Shown piece after piece: positions 16,996-27,019 of a stretch of 32,502 nt of DNA. The notes below the pieces were generated by a model. That model saw only the letters and a list, made by a program, of their open reading frames with translations, did not search any database and was not told where the DNA came from. The stretch lies in the NCBI GenBank assembly GCA_001767945.1, contig MEMN01000042.1, positions 34,931 to 67,432 on the forward strand, given 5' to 3'. The DNA is from Alphaproteobacteria bacterium RIFCSPHIGHO2_12_FULL_66_14. Lineage in GTDB: Bacteria; Pseudomonadota; Alphaproteobacteria; Reyranellales; Reyranellaceae. Each line of letters starts with the position of its first letter. The stretch's first letter is position 1. The translations under genes were made by a program, and so were the position numbers.

Positions 16996-18360
16996 ATGGA
17001 TCCGCGTCAGGTCAAGAATGCGGCGGATGCCCGCAAGATCGTCAAGGAACGCGGCCTGACGCACGTCAAGGTGGGCGTCCACGACATCGACGGCGTCCTG
17101 CGCGGCAAATACATCCACATCGACAAATTCCACTCGGCGCTCGAGGGCGGCTTCGGCTTCTGCGACGTGGTACTGGGCTGGGACTCCAACGACCAGCTCT
17201 ACGACAATGTCACCTACACCGGTTGGCACAGCGGCTATCCCGACGCCAACGTCCGCATCCTGTCTGACACCTGCCGCGAGATCGCGACGGAGCCGGGCAA
17301 CCTGATGTTCCTCTGCGAGTTCGTGGCCAAGGCGGAGGAGATCTGTCCGCGCGGCACGCTGCGTCGTGTGCTGGCCCGCGCGGCCAAGCTCGGCTTCGAA
17401 GTCAAGGTGGGCTTCGAGTACGAGTTCTTCGTCTTCGCCGAGACGCCGGAATCGATCCGCGAGAAGGGTTACAAGAACCTGAAGTCGATCTCGCCCGGCT
17501 TCTTCGGCTACTCGGTGCTGCGCAATTCGGTGCTGTCGGACTGGTATCAGGACCTGCTCGCCATGTGCGAGACCATGGATATGAGCATCGAGGGCCTCCA
17601 CACCGAGACCGGCGCCGGCGTGCTCGAAGCGGCGCTGCGCGTCGACGACGCGCTGGCTGCCGCCGACAAGGCCGCGCTGTTCAAGCTCTTCACCAAGGTG
17701 CTGGCGCAGCGGCGTGGCTGGCTCGCCACCTTCATGGCCAAGTGGTCGAAGGACTGGCCGGGGTGCGGCGGCCACATGCACATGTCGCTGTGGAAGAGTG
17801 GCAAGCCGGTCTTCTTCGACGAGAAGGCGCCCCATCGCATGAGCACGACGATGCGCCATTTCGTCGGCGGACAGCGGGCACTGATGCCGGAGACGCTGGC
17901 CATGGTGGCCTCGAACGTGAACTCCTACCGACGGCTCATTCCGGGTTTCTGGGCGCCGACGGACGCGACCTGGGGCGTCGAGAATCGCACCACGGCGTTG
18001 CGGGTCATTCCGGGTTCGGCCAAGTCGACCCGTGTCGAGTACCGGGTCGCGGCGGCTGATGCCAATCCCTACCTGGCGCTGGCCGCTGCGGTCGGCGCGG
18101 GCCTGTGGGGCATCGAGAACAAGATCGATCCGGGTGAGCCGATCAAAGGCAACTCCTACGCGGCCAAGCATCCGGTGAAGTCGCAATTGCCGCGCACGCT
18201 GATGGAGGCGGCCGGGCGGCTCAAGGGCTCCAAGCCGGCACGCGACCTGTTCGGCGACGCCTTCGTCGATCATTATTCCGCAACGCGTGAGTGGGAAGAG
18301 CGGGAGTTCCGCAAGGCCATTACGGACTGGGAACTCGAGCGCTACATGGAAATCATCTGA
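16996..18360 (+). CDS. Glutamine-synthetase-family ligase (gamma-glutamylputrescine synthetase-like)
   Basis: A 454-residue GS-fold enzyme with a good ribosome binding site (GAGGAGAGGG) before ATG 16996. Metal and substrate motifs are visible: F-E-Y-E-F-F (140-145), T-E-T-G-A-G-V-L-E (203-211), G-G-H-M-H-M-S (258-264), N-S-Y-R-R-L (309-314) and N-R-T-T-A-L-R (330-336), followed by V-E-Y-R. The pattern N-V-N-S-Y-R-R plus A-D-A-N-P-Y-L is that of PuuA-like enzymes, which join glutamate to an amine using ATP, rather than housekeeping GlnA. There is no adenylylation-site region typical of GlnA. The gene directly precedes, and overlaps by one base, an iron-dependent dehydrogenase. It probably activates or protects an amine released in the pathway; the true amine is unknown. 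Confidence 0.87.
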   Translation: MDPRQVKNAADARKIVKERGLTHVKVGVHDIDGVLRGKYIHIDKFHSALEGGFGFCDVVLGWDSNDQLYDNVTYTGWHSGYPDANVRILSDTCREIATEPGNLMFLCEFVAKAEEICPRGTLRRVLARAAKLGFEVKVGFEYEFFVFAETPESIREKGYKNLKSISPGFFGYSVLRNSVLSDWYQDLLAMCETMDMSIEGLHTETGAGVLEAALRVDDALAAADKAALFKLFTKVLAQRRGWLATFMAKWSKDWPGCGGHMHMSLWKSGKPVFFDEKAPHRMSTTMRHFVGGQRALMPETLAMVASNVNSYRRLIPGFWAPTDATWGVENRTTALRVIPGSAKSTRVEYRVAAADANPYLALAAAVGAGLWGIENKIDPGEPIKGNSYAAKHPVKSQLPRTLMEAAGRLKGSKPARDLFGDAFVDHYSATREWEEREFRKAITDWELERYMEII

Positions 18361-19520
18361 TGTCTCTCGTCGGCAACTGGAACTATCCGACCTCGATCCG
18401 CTTCGGCGCCGGCCGCATCCGCGAGCTGCCCGAGGCTTGCAAAGCCGTTGGCCTGAGGCGACCGTTGCTGGTCACCGACCCGGGGCTGGCCAGACTGCCG
18501 ATGATCGCCGATGCCATGGTGGCGCTGCGCAAGATGGGTATCGAGGTCGCGCTATTCAGCGAGGTCAAGCCCAACCCGGTCGCCGCCAACGTCGAGGCGG
18601 GCGTGCGCGTGCTGCGCGCCGGCAAGCATGACGGCGTGATCGCCTGGGGTGGCGGCAGCGGCATCGACACTGCCAAGGCCATCGCCTTCATGGCCGGCCA
18701 GACCCGGCCGATGTGGGATTTCGAGGATGTCGGCGACTGGTGGACGCGCGCCAATCCGGCAGGGATCTACCCCTCGGTCGCCGTGCCGACCACTGCTGGT
18801 ACGGGGTCGGAGACCGGCCGCGCCTCGGTGATCACCAACGAGGAGACGCACACCAAGAAGGTGATCTTCCATCCCAAGATGATGCCCCAGGTCGTCATCG
18901 CCGATCCCGAACTGACGGTCGGCCTGCCGCCCCAGCTGACGGCCGGCACCGGCATGGATGCCTTCATCCATTGCCTCGAAGCCTACTGCGCGCCGGGCTA
19001 TCACCCCTATGCGGAGGGCATTGCCGTCGAAGGCATGCGGCTGGTGAAGGAAAACCTCGAACGGGCGGTCAAAGACGGTCGCGATCTCGAGGCGCGCGGC
19101 CACATGCTGGCGGTATCGCAGATGGGTTCGACGGCGTTCCAGAAGGGGCTGGGCGCCATCCATTCGTTGTCGCATCCCGTGGGTTCGACGCTCGACACCC
19201 ATCACGGCCTGACCAACGCTGTCGCCATGCCCTATGTGCTGAAGTTCAACCGTCCAGCCATCGAGGACAAGATCGTCCGACTGTCGCGCTGGCTCGGTCT
19301 GCGCAATCCGACCTTCGACGGCTTCATGGAGTGGACGCTGGATATCCGGCGGAAGATCGGCATCCCGAACACGTTGGCCGAGCTCGGCGTGAGGGAGAGC
19401 CATCTCGACAAGTTTGCCGAGATGGCCGCCGTCGATCCCACGGCCGGCGGCAATCCGGTGAAGGCGGGCGTGCCGGAGATGCGCAAGATGTACGACGCGG
19501 CCGTCAGCGGCCGTCTCTAG
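18360..19520 (+). CDS. Iron-containing alcohol dehydrogenase
   Basis: A 386-residue group III (FucO/AdhB-like) dehydrogenase. ATG 18360 was chosen because it overlaps the preceding stop (TGATG) and puts the family's N-terminal F-G-A-G pattern at 15-18; the open frame extends upstream only into the ligase gene. NAD(P)-binding G-G-G-S is at 97-100 and P-T-T-A-G-T-G-S at 143-150. The metal ligands are in place: D200 and H204 (M-D-A-F-I-H), H268 (I-H-S-L-S-H-P) and H282 (T-H-H-G). It should interconvert an alcohol and an aldehyde or ketone with NAD(P). One base separates it from the next gene, so the two steps are probably linked. Confidence 0.9.
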   Translation: MSLVGNWNYPTSIRFGAGRIRELPEACKAVGLRRPLLVTDPGLARLPMIADAMVALRKMGIEVALFSEVKPNPVAANVEAGVRVLRAGKHDGVIAWGGGSGIDTAKAIAFMAGQTRPMWDFEDVGDWWTRANPAGIYPSVAVPTTAGTGSETGRASVITNEETHTKKVIFHPKMMPQVVIADPELTVGLPPQLTAGTGMDAFIHCLEAYCAPGYHPYAEGIAVEGMRLVKENLERAVKDGRDLEARGHMLAVSQMGSTAFQKGLGAIHSLSHPVGSTLDTHHGLTNAVAMPYVLKFNRPAIEDKIVRLSRWLGLRNPTFDGFMEWTLDIRRKIGIPNTLAELGVRESHLDKFAEMAAVDPTAGGNPVKAGVPEMRKMYDAAVSGRL

Positions 19521-19521
19521 G

Positions 19522-21975
19522 ATGGCAGCCAATTTCCCCACTCAGGCTCGCGCCGTCATCATCGGCGGCGGCATCATGGGCTGCTCGACGGCCTATCACC
19601 TGGCCAAGCTCGGCTGGAAGGACGTGGTGCTGCTGGAACAGGGACGGCTGAGCGGCGGCACGACGTGGCATGCCGCCGGCCTCGTGGGCCAGCTCCGCAG
19701 CTACCAGAACCTGACGCGGCTGATCCGCTACAGTACCGATCTCTACGCCAGGCTCGAGGCCGAGACCGGGCTCGCGACCGGTTGGAAACAATGCGGTTCG
19801 CTCTCGGTGGCGCGCACCGAGGAGCGCATGGTGTTGTTGCGCCGCTCCGTCGCCATGGCAAATGCCCAGGGCGTTGCCTGCGAGCCGCTGACGGCCAAGC
19901 AAGCCGGCGACAAATATCCCATCATGCGCACCGACGATCTGGTGGGGGCGGTGTGGCTGCCAGGCGACGGCAAGGCCAATCCCGCCGACATCACCCAGGC
20001 GCTGGCCAGGGGCGCGCGCAATGGCGGCGTCCGCATCTTCGAGAAGACGCGCGTGACGGCCATCGACACCAGGGACGGTCGCGTCACCGGGGTGCAGACG
20101 ACCGAAGGCCCGATCAACGCCGAGATCGTGGTCAACTGCGGCGGTCAGTGGGCGCGTCAGGTCGGCCGCATGGTCGGCGTCACGGTGCCGCTCTATTCCT
20201 GCGAGCATATGTACATCGTCACGGAGAAGATGGAGGGCGTGCCGCGCGACCTGCCGGTGATGCGCGACCCGGACGGCTACATCTACTTCAAGGAGGAGGT
20301 CGGCGGCCTCTTGATGGGTGGCTTCGAGCCCGACGCCAAGCCGTGGAACAAGGACGTCATTCCTGACGATTTCGAGTTCGGCATGCTGCCGGACGACTGG
20401 GACCAGTTCCAGATTCTGATGGACAATGCCCTGATCCGCGTGCCGGCGCTGGAGAAAATCGGCATCAAGACTTTCATGAACGGCCCGGAAAGCTTTACCC
20501 CCGACCTCAACTACATTCTGGGCGAGGCGCCTAACCTGCGCGGCTTCTTCGTCGGCGCCGGCTTCAACTCGATGGGCATCGCCAGTTCCGGCGGTGCCGG
20601 CATGGCGCTCGCCGAATGGATCGTGGCTGGCGAGCCGACGATGGATCTCTGGCCGGTCGACATCCGTCGCTTCGCGGGCTTCCACGGCAACGACTCGTGG
20701 CTGCGCGCGCGTGTCGCCGAGACGCTGGGCCTGCATTACAAGATGCCGTGGCCGCAGCGCGAACACGAGAGCGGCCGGCCCTTCCGTCGCTCGCCGCTCT
20801 ACGACCGGCTGAAGGCGCGCGGCGCCTGGTTCGGCAACAAGATGGGCTGGGAGCGGCCGAACTGGTTCGCCGGCACCGGCAAGTCGCCTGACATGCAGTA
20901 TGGCTGGGGCCGTAGCGAATGGTTCGACCATGTCGCCGCCGAGCACCGCGCCACGCGCGAGGGCGTCACGGTGGTCGACGAGACCTCGTTCGGCAAGTTC
21001 CTGGTCCAGGGTCGCGATGCCGAGAAGGTGCTGCAGCATCTTGTTGCCAACGATGTCGCGGTGCCGGTGGGCCGCACGGTCTACACCGGGTTGCTGAACG
21101 ATCGCGGCACCTTCGAGAGCGATCTCACCATCGCCCGGCTGGCGCGCGACAGATACATGATCGTCACCGGCTCGGCCCAGCTGACGCGCGATGCCGACTG
21201 GATCGGCCGTCACCTGCCCGAGGGCGCTCACGCCACCCTGACTGACGTGACGGCCGCCTGGACCGTGCTGTCGGTGATGGGACCCCGGAGTCGCGCGCTT
21301 CTGCAGAAGGTGAGCCGCGCCGACTTCTCCAACGAGGCGTTTCCCTTCGCCACCATCCGCGAGATCGGCGTCGGCCACGCCACCGTGCTCGCCTCGCGCC
21401 GCACCTACATGGGCGAGCTGGGCTGGGAGCTTTACGTGCCGGTCGAGTTTGCTGTCACGGTGTTCGAGACCCTGCACGAGGCGGGCGTCGAGTTCGGCCT
21501 GCGCGATGCCGGCTACTACGCCGTCGATACGCTGCGCCTGGAGAAGGGCTATCGCGCCTGGGGCCGCGAGCTCACGCCCGACGACAATCCCTTCCAGGCG
21601 GGCCTCGGCTGGGCGGTGAAGCTCGACAAGCCGGGCGGCTTCATCGGCCACAAGGCCTTGCTCGAGGCCAAGGGCAAGCCGCTGGCGCGGCGGCTGGTGT
21701 CGGTCGTGCTGGCGGACGGCGAGCCGCTCCTGTGGGGTGGTGAGGCGTTGCTGCGTGACGGCAAGCCGGTCGGTGATCTCACGTCGGCGGGCTACGGCCA
21801 CACGATCGGGGCCTCGGTCGGCATGGGCTACGCCAAACGCGACGACGGGGCTGCCATCGATACTGCCTGGCTCGAGGCCGGCCGATTCGAGGTCGACCTT
21901 GCCGGCACATGCCTTGCTGCGAAGGTGTCGCTGCGCTGCCCCTACGACCCCACCGGAGCCCGTATCAAGGGCTGA
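19522..21975 (+). CDS. Dimethylglycine/sarcosine dehydrogenase-like flavoprotein with a C-terminal GcvT (tetrahydrofolate) domain
   Basis: An 817-residue two-part enzyme. The N-terminal FAD domain has the dinucleotide motif I-I-G-G-G-I-M-G (13-20) and S-G-G-T-T-W-H-A-A-G (44-53). His 50 corresponds to the residue carrying covalent FAD in mammalian dimethylglycine and sarcosine dehydrogenases. G-A-G-F-N-S-M-G-I near 347-355 completes the DAO-type fold. From about residue 430 follows a GcvT/aminomethyltransferase region (E-S-D-L-T-I, then Y-M-G-E-L-G-W-E-L-Y-V and A-L-D-T/V-D-T-L-R-L-E-K-G-like blocks), where tetrahydrofolate takes the one-carbon unit. The family oxidatively removes N-methyl groups, so the operon may handle an N-methylated compound. 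The 3' end overlaps the convergent phosphate transporter gene by 34 bases. Confidence 0.9.
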   Translation: MAANFPTQARAVIIGGGIMGCSTAYHLAKLGWKDVVLLEQGRLSGGTTWHAAGLVGQLRSYQNLTRLIRYSTDLYARLEAETGLATGWKQCGSLSVARTEERMVLLRRSVAMANAQGVACEPLTAKQAGDKYPIMRTDDLVGAVWLPGDGKANPADITQALARGARNGGVRIFEKTRVTAIDTRDGRVTGVQTTEGPINAEIVVNCGGQWARQVGRMVGVTVPLYSCEHMYIVTEKMEGVPRDLPVMRDPDGYIYFKEEVGGLLMGGFEPDAKPWNKDVIPDDFEFGMLPDDWDQFQILMDNALIRVPALEKIGIKTFMNGPESFTPDLNYILGEAPNLRGFFVGAGFNSMGIASSGGAGMALAEWIVAGEPTMDLWPVDIRRFAGFHGNDSWLRARVAETLGLHYKMPWPQREHESGRPFRRSPLYDRLKARGAWFGNKMGWERPNWFAGTGKSPDMQYGWGRSEWFDHVAAEHRATREGVTVVDETSFGKFLVQGRDAEKVLQHLVANDVAVPVGRTVYTGLLNDRGTFESDLTIARLARDRYMIVTGSAQLTRDADWIGRHLPEGAHATLTDVTAAWTVLSVMGPRSRALLQKVSRADFSNEAFPFATIREIGVGHATVLASRRTYMGELGWELYVPVEFAVTVFETLHEAGVEFGLRDAGYYAVDTLRLEKGYRAWGRELTPDDNPFQAGLGWAVKLDKPGGFIGHKALLEAKGKPLARRLVSVVLADGEPLLWGGEALLRDGKPVGDLTSAGYGHTIGASVGMGYAKRDDGAAIDTAWLEAGRFEVDLAGTCLAAKVSLRCPYDPTGARIKG

Positions 21976-23621
21976 GCATCCTTGAGGCGTGTGTCGGCCA
22001 GTTCGCCGGCGGCTTCGAGGATCGGGTAGGCGACCGACGTCAGATGGCCGTTGATGCGCTTGAAGTCGCTGATCACGTCCATGTGGATCGAGCTGGTCTC
22101 GATCGACTCCGGCCGGCCTTCGCGCAGGCGGGCGTAATGGCTGTCGGCGGCCCGCGCTTCGGCCTCGCGCATGGCGGTTTTCTCGGCAACGAGGCGGCGG
22201 GCCAGCGCGATGTCGCGCGTGGTGAAGACGTTCAGCGCCAGGCGGAGGTTCTCCAACACACGGGTGTGGAAAGCCCTGAGTTCCGCCGTCCCTTCGGGCG
22301 AGAAGGCATAACGGTTCCTGATCTTCTTGGCCGCGAGCTCCATCAGGTTCTTGTCGATGATGTCGCCGATATGCTCGAGGTTGGTCGTGAAGGTCAGGAT
22401 CTCGACATACCGCTTGCCGTCCTCGTCGCCGAGTTCGTTGTGCGAGGTCTGGATGAGGTAGAGCTTGATCGCCTCGTAGAGCCGGTCGACAGCGTCGTCG
22501 GCGGCCTCGACCGCCTTCGCGGCCTTGGGGTCGTTGCGCTCGAAGACATCCATCGTCTGGCGCAGCATGTCGGCGACGCGGTCGCCGAGGTTCAGCGTCT
22601 CGCGCAGTGCACAGCCCAGAGCCTCGGCCGGGGAGTCGAGCACGTTGGGGTCGAGATGGCGCGGCCGGCCGGGATCGTCGGCCACGGGCTTGTCGGGCAA
22701 GAGGCGACGGCAGGTCCAGGCGACCACGTCGATCAGCGGCAGGAACAGGATTGCCGTGGCGACGTTGAAGGCGGTGTGGAAGTTGACCGCGAGCCGCGTC
22801 GCCGAAGGATCGACCCAGGTCATGGCCTGCAGTGCCGGACCCAGGAAAGGCAGGAGGACGAGGCCCACGACGCTGCGCGTGATCAGGTTGGCGAGCGGCA
22901 CGCGGCGCGCCTTCACCTCCGCACCGGCCTGCGCCATGTAGGGCGCCAACGCACCGCCGATGTTGGCACCGATCACCAGGGCCAATGCGAGCCTGGGCTC
23001 GACGAGGCCGCTGGCTGCAAACGACATGATCAGCAGCACGATCGACAGGCTCGAATGCACGAACCAGGTGGCGAGCGTGGCCAGCACGACGGCGATCACA
23101 TATTCGTCCTGCAGGCCCTGGAGCGCGGCCATGAAGGCCGGTGCACTGCGCAGCGGCAGGGTGGCGAGGGCCAGAAGCTTCAGGGACAGCAGCATCAGGC
23201 CGAGCCCGATGGCGACGCGGCCGAGATGGCGGGCCTTCTCGGATTCGCTCGACAGGAAGGCGATCACGCCGACGCCGATCAACAGCGGCGACACCCAGCC
23301 GAGGTCGAACGACAGGATCTGGGCGGCGATGGTGGTGCCGACATCGGCGCCCAGCATGACGGCGAGCGCGATGCCGAGCGGGATCAGGCCGCGCCCGGCG
23401 AAGGAGGAGAGCAGCAGCGCCGTGGCGGTGCTCGACTGCAGCAGGCCGGTGATGGCAAGGCCTCCCGCGAAGGCCGTGAAGCGGTTGCGCGAGCAGGCGC
23501 CGATGGCGCGGCGCAGGGTGGCGCCGAAGGCGCGCGTCAGTCCGGTGCGTACCATGCGGACGCCCCACAGCAGCAAAGCCACGCTGCCCAGAACGTTCAG
23601 GACTGTCTCGACGCCATGCAT
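21942..23621 (-). CDS. Na+/phosphate cotransporter family protein with PhoU-like C-terminal domain
   Basis: A 559-residue NptA/YjbB-type membrane protein. Two inverted membrane repeats carry the family signatures: L-L-Q-S-S-T-A-T (60-67) with G-A-D-V-G-T-T (91-97) in the first, and F-V-H-S-S-L-S-I (about 188-195) with G-A-N-I-G-G in the second. From about residue 330 to the end is a helical PhoU-like domain (N-L-E-H-I-G-D-I-I-D-K-N is the PhoU metal-cluster motif). The protein moves phosphate with sodium; bacterial members may import or export. It lies 55 bases beyond the LysR stop and next to a phosphonate operon that releases phosphate, so a role in phosphate balance is plausible. Its stop lies within the convergent flavoprotein gene. 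Confidence 0.9.
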   Translation of the reverse strand: MHGVETVLNVLGSVALLLWGVRMVRTGLTRAFGATLRRAIGACSRNRFTAFAGGLAITGLLQSSTATALLLSSFAGRGLIPLGIALAVMLGADVGTTIAAQILSFDLGWVSPLLIGVGVIAFLSSESEKARHLGRVAIGLGLMLLSLKLLALATLPLRSAPAFMAALQGLQDEYVIAVVLATLATWFVHSSLSIVLLIMSFAASGLVEPRLALALVIGANIGGALAPYMAQAGAEVKARRVPLANLITRSVVGLVLLPFLGPALQAMTWVDPSATRLAVNFHTAFNVATAILFLPLIDVVAWTCRRLLPDKPVADDPGRPRHLDPNVLDSPAEALGCALRETLNLGDRVADMLRQTMDVFERNDPKAAKAVEAADDAVDRLYEAIKLYLIQTSHNELGDEDGKRYVEILTFTTNLEHIGDIIDKNLMELAAKKIRNRYAFSPEGTAELRAFHTRVLENLRLALNVFTTRDIALARRLVAEKTAMREAEARAADSHYARLREGRPESIETSSIHMDVISDFKRINGHLTSVAYPILEAAGELADTRLKDAQPLIRAPVGS

Positions 23622-23676
23622 GATCGATGAATCCTACGCCTCGCAGCGTAGCGGTTAAAGTTTTTTGACGGAATTG

Positions 23677-24543
23677 TTACGACGCGAGCCGCGTCGCCTC
23701 GTCCATGAAGGCCCGCACCAAGGCAACACGGCGGCGCTCCTGCAGGCAGAGCGCATATTCGGCGACCGCGAGATCGCCATCGGCGATGGCGATGCGCCTG
23801 AAGCGGCGGTCTTCACCGAGTTCGCTCGCGAACACGGCGCCGACGCCGAAGCCCGCCGCCACCGCCTCGCGCACGCCCTCGCGGGTCTGCACCTCGACGA
23901 TGGAGCTTGGCCGGACGTCGGCCGCCGCCATCGCCTGTTCCAGCACCTCGCGGGTGATCGAGCCGCGTTCGCGCAGCACCAGCTCCTGGCCGTTGAGGGC
24001 GGCGAGGGGGGCACGGCCTTTCTTGGCCAGCGGATGCCTGGCCGGCGCGAACAGCACCACCCGGTCGGTGCGCAGCCGGACGGCATGCAGGCGCGGGTCG
24101 GACACGCTCTTGGCCATGACGGCGACATCGGCCTCGTGGCGCAGCAGGCGTTCGAGCACCACGGCGGAATTGTCGATCGAAAGTGCGAAGGTGAGACCGC
24201 CGGCGCGTTTCCTAAGGGCCGCCATGATCGGCACGACATGATGCGCCGAATCGGCTGCAATCCTGAGATGGCCGCGGGTCAGCGCCTGCTCTCCCGCCAG
24301 CAGGGCGCGGGCTTCGTCGTTGAGGGCAAAAAGCCGCGTGGTGACGCCGTGCAACTGCCGGCCGGTTTCGGTGGGCGTGACCGAGCGGCCGCGACGATCG
24401 AACAGATGCACGCCGTAGGCCTTCTCCAACGCCGTCACCTGGCCGGAGAGATTGGGCTGGCTGAGGCCCGAGGCGCGGGCGGCGGCGGAGAAGGAGCCGG
24501 CCTCGGCCACGAGATGGAAAGCGCGGAGCTGGGTGGGCGTCAT
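23677..24543 (-). CDS. LysR-family transcriptional regulator, likely of the phn operon
   Basis: A 288-residue regulator. ATG 24543 was chosen because LysR proteins begin just before T-Q-L-R-A-F; in-frame starts further up run into the probable promoter region. A winged helix-turn-helix occupies residues 1-60 (S-F-S-A-A-A-R-A-S-G-L-S-Q-P-N-L-S at about 17-33). The periplasmic-binding-like effector domain runs from about 88 to 285. It is divergent from phnW with 73 bases between, the usual arrangement for a LysR activator and its target. Phosphonate operons of the phnWAY type in Sinorhizobium also have a LysR gene beside them. The effector is probably 2-aminoethylphosphonate or a pathway intermediate, by inference. 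Confidence 0.9.
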   Translation of the reverse strand: MTPTQLRAFHLVAEAGSFSAAARASGLSQPNLSGQVTALEKAYGVHLFDRRGRSVTPTETGRQLHGVTTRLFALNDEARALLAGEQALTRGHLRIAADSAHHVVPIMAALRKRAGGLTFALSIDNSAVVLERLLRHEADVAVMAKSVSDPRLHAVRLRTDRVVLFAPARHPLAKKGRAPLAALNGQELVLRERGSITREVLEQAMAAADVRPSSIVEVQTREGVREAVAAGFGVGAVFASELGEDRRFRRIAIADGDLAVAEYALCLQERRRVALVRAFMDEATRLAS

Positions 24544-24616
24544 ATATGTGAAACCTATAGGTAGCATATGGAATATATACTGGACGGATAGAAGACGCGA
24601 GCCGATCATCGCCGCC
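24544..24616. promoter_or_regulatory. Divergent lysR-phnW control region with palindrome
   Basis: This 73-base AT-richer spacer holds a perfect 10-base palindrome, ACCTATAGGT at 24553-24562, flanked by CATAT-type repeats (24541-24550 and 24565-24570). For phnW a good -10 box TATACT lies at 24576-24581, which puts the palindrome at about -35, the place where LysR activators act. On the other strand TATATT (24577 to 24572) could be the -10 of lysR, so the two promoters would be back to back. The assignment is from position and symmetry only. Confidence 0.6.
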
Positions 24617-25771
24617 ATGACCACCCAGAAACCCGCCGCCTCCGAAACCGGCGATCCGCTGCTGCTGACTCCCGGCCCGCTCACCACCTCGGCCAGCGTC
24701 AAGCAGGCCATGGTCCACGATTGGGGCTCGCGCGATCAAGGATTCATCGCCATCAACAAGATGGTGCTGACGAAGATCGTCGAACTGGCTGGAGGGCAGG
24801 GGACTCACGTCACCGTGCCGGTCCAGGGTTCCGGCACCTTCGCCGTCGAGGCGATGATCACCTCCTTCGTGCCCAAGACCGGCAAACTCCTCGTCCTGAT
24901 CAACGGCGCCTACGGTCAGCGGGCCAGGAAGATCGCCGAGATCGCCGGCCGCGCCGTCGCGACCCATGAGACGCCCGAGGACACGCCGCCCGATCTCGCC
25001 AGGCTCGAAGCGATGCTGGTGGACGACAAGGCCATCACCCATGTGTTCGCTGTCCATTGCGAGACCACCTCCGGCATCCTCAATCCCATCGCCGAGATCG
25101 CCGCGATCGTGGCCAAGCAGGGCCGGCGCCTGCTGGTCGATTCGATGAGCGCTTTCGGTGCGATCGAGATCGACGCCCGCAAGATCCACTACGACGCGCT
25201 CGCCGCCTCCTCGAACAAGTGCCTCGAGGGCGTGCCGGGTCTCGGCTTCGTGGTTTGCCGCAACACCGTATTGGCCGAGTGCAAGGGCAACGCCACCACC
25301 CTGGTGCTCGACCTGTTCGACCAGGCCGATGGCTTCGCCCGGACCGGCCAGTACCGCTTCACGCCGCCGATCCACGTCATCGTGGCGCTGGGCAAGGCGA
25401 TCGAGGAGCACGCGGCCGAGGGCGGCGTCGCCGGACGCGGCAAGCGCTACTGCGACAACGCCAGGGTGCTGATCGACGGCATGCGCGCCATGGGCTTCCG
25501 CACGCTGCTGCCCAACGAGCTGCAGGCACCGATCATCGTCACCTTCCACATGCCGACCGATCCCAAGTTCGTCTTCCAGCGCTTCTACGATGGGCTGAAG
25601 GACCGCGGCTACGTGATCTACCCCGGCAAGCTCACGGTGGCCGACTCCTTCCGCATGGGCTGCATCGGCCGCTTGTGCCCTGAGCACATGAAGGGCGCCC
25701 TTGCCGCCGTCCGTGAAGTCCTGGACGAGTTGCGTGTCAGTAACGGCGGCCCGGCCCTGGCAGCGGAGTAG
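24617..25771 (+). CDS. phnW: 2-Aminoethylphosphonate-pyruvate transaminase
   Basis: A 384-residue class V PLP aminotransferase. ATG 24617 was chosen because the open frame upstream runs back into the divergent regulator. L-L-L-T-P-G-P-L-T-T (15-24) and H-D-W-G-S-R-D (34-40) are PhnW hallmarks. G-S-G-T-F-A-V-E (71-78) binds the cofactor phosphate, and the PLP lysine is K201 in S-S-N-K-C-L-E-G-V-P-G. It converts 2-aminoethylphosphonate plus pyruvate to phosphonoacetaldehyde plus alanine in the cytoplasm. Three bases separate it from phnA, and phnY follows, so the full oxidative route is encoded. Relatives act on alanine-glyoxylate, but the H-D-W-G-S-R-D segment and the neighbours favour PhnW. 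Confidence 0.94.
   Translation: MTTQKPAASETGDPLLLTPGPLTTSASVKQAMVHDWGSRDQGFIAINKMVLTKIVELAGGQGTHVTVPVQGSGTFAVEAMITSFVPKTGKLLVLINGAYGQRARKIAEIAGRAVATHETPEDTPPDLARLEAMLVDDKAITHVFAVHCETTSGILNPIAEIAAIVAKQGRRLLVDSMSAFGAIEIDARKIHYDALAASSNKCLEGVPGLGFVVCRNTVLAECKGNATTLVLDLFDQADGFARTGQYRFTPPIHVIVALGKAIEEHAAEGGVAGRGKRYCDNARVLIDGMRAMGFRTLLPNELQAPIIVTFHMPTDPKFVFQRFYDGLKDRGYVIYPGKLTVADSFRMGCIGRLCPEHMKGALAAVREVLDELRVSNGGPALAAE

Positions 25772-27019
<1,248 letters not shown>

Noticed and set aside
19504-23568. Minus-strand open frame of about 1354 codons
   Set aside because: Runs antisense to the dimethylglycine-dehydrogenase-like gene and out of frame through the phosphate transporter; no recognisable domain despite its length.
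23634-23666. CTACGC/GCGTAG dyad followed by a T-run as a terminator
   Set aside because: The T-run is nine bases after a 6 bp stem and on the + strand, whereas the flanking genes are transcribed on the - strand.
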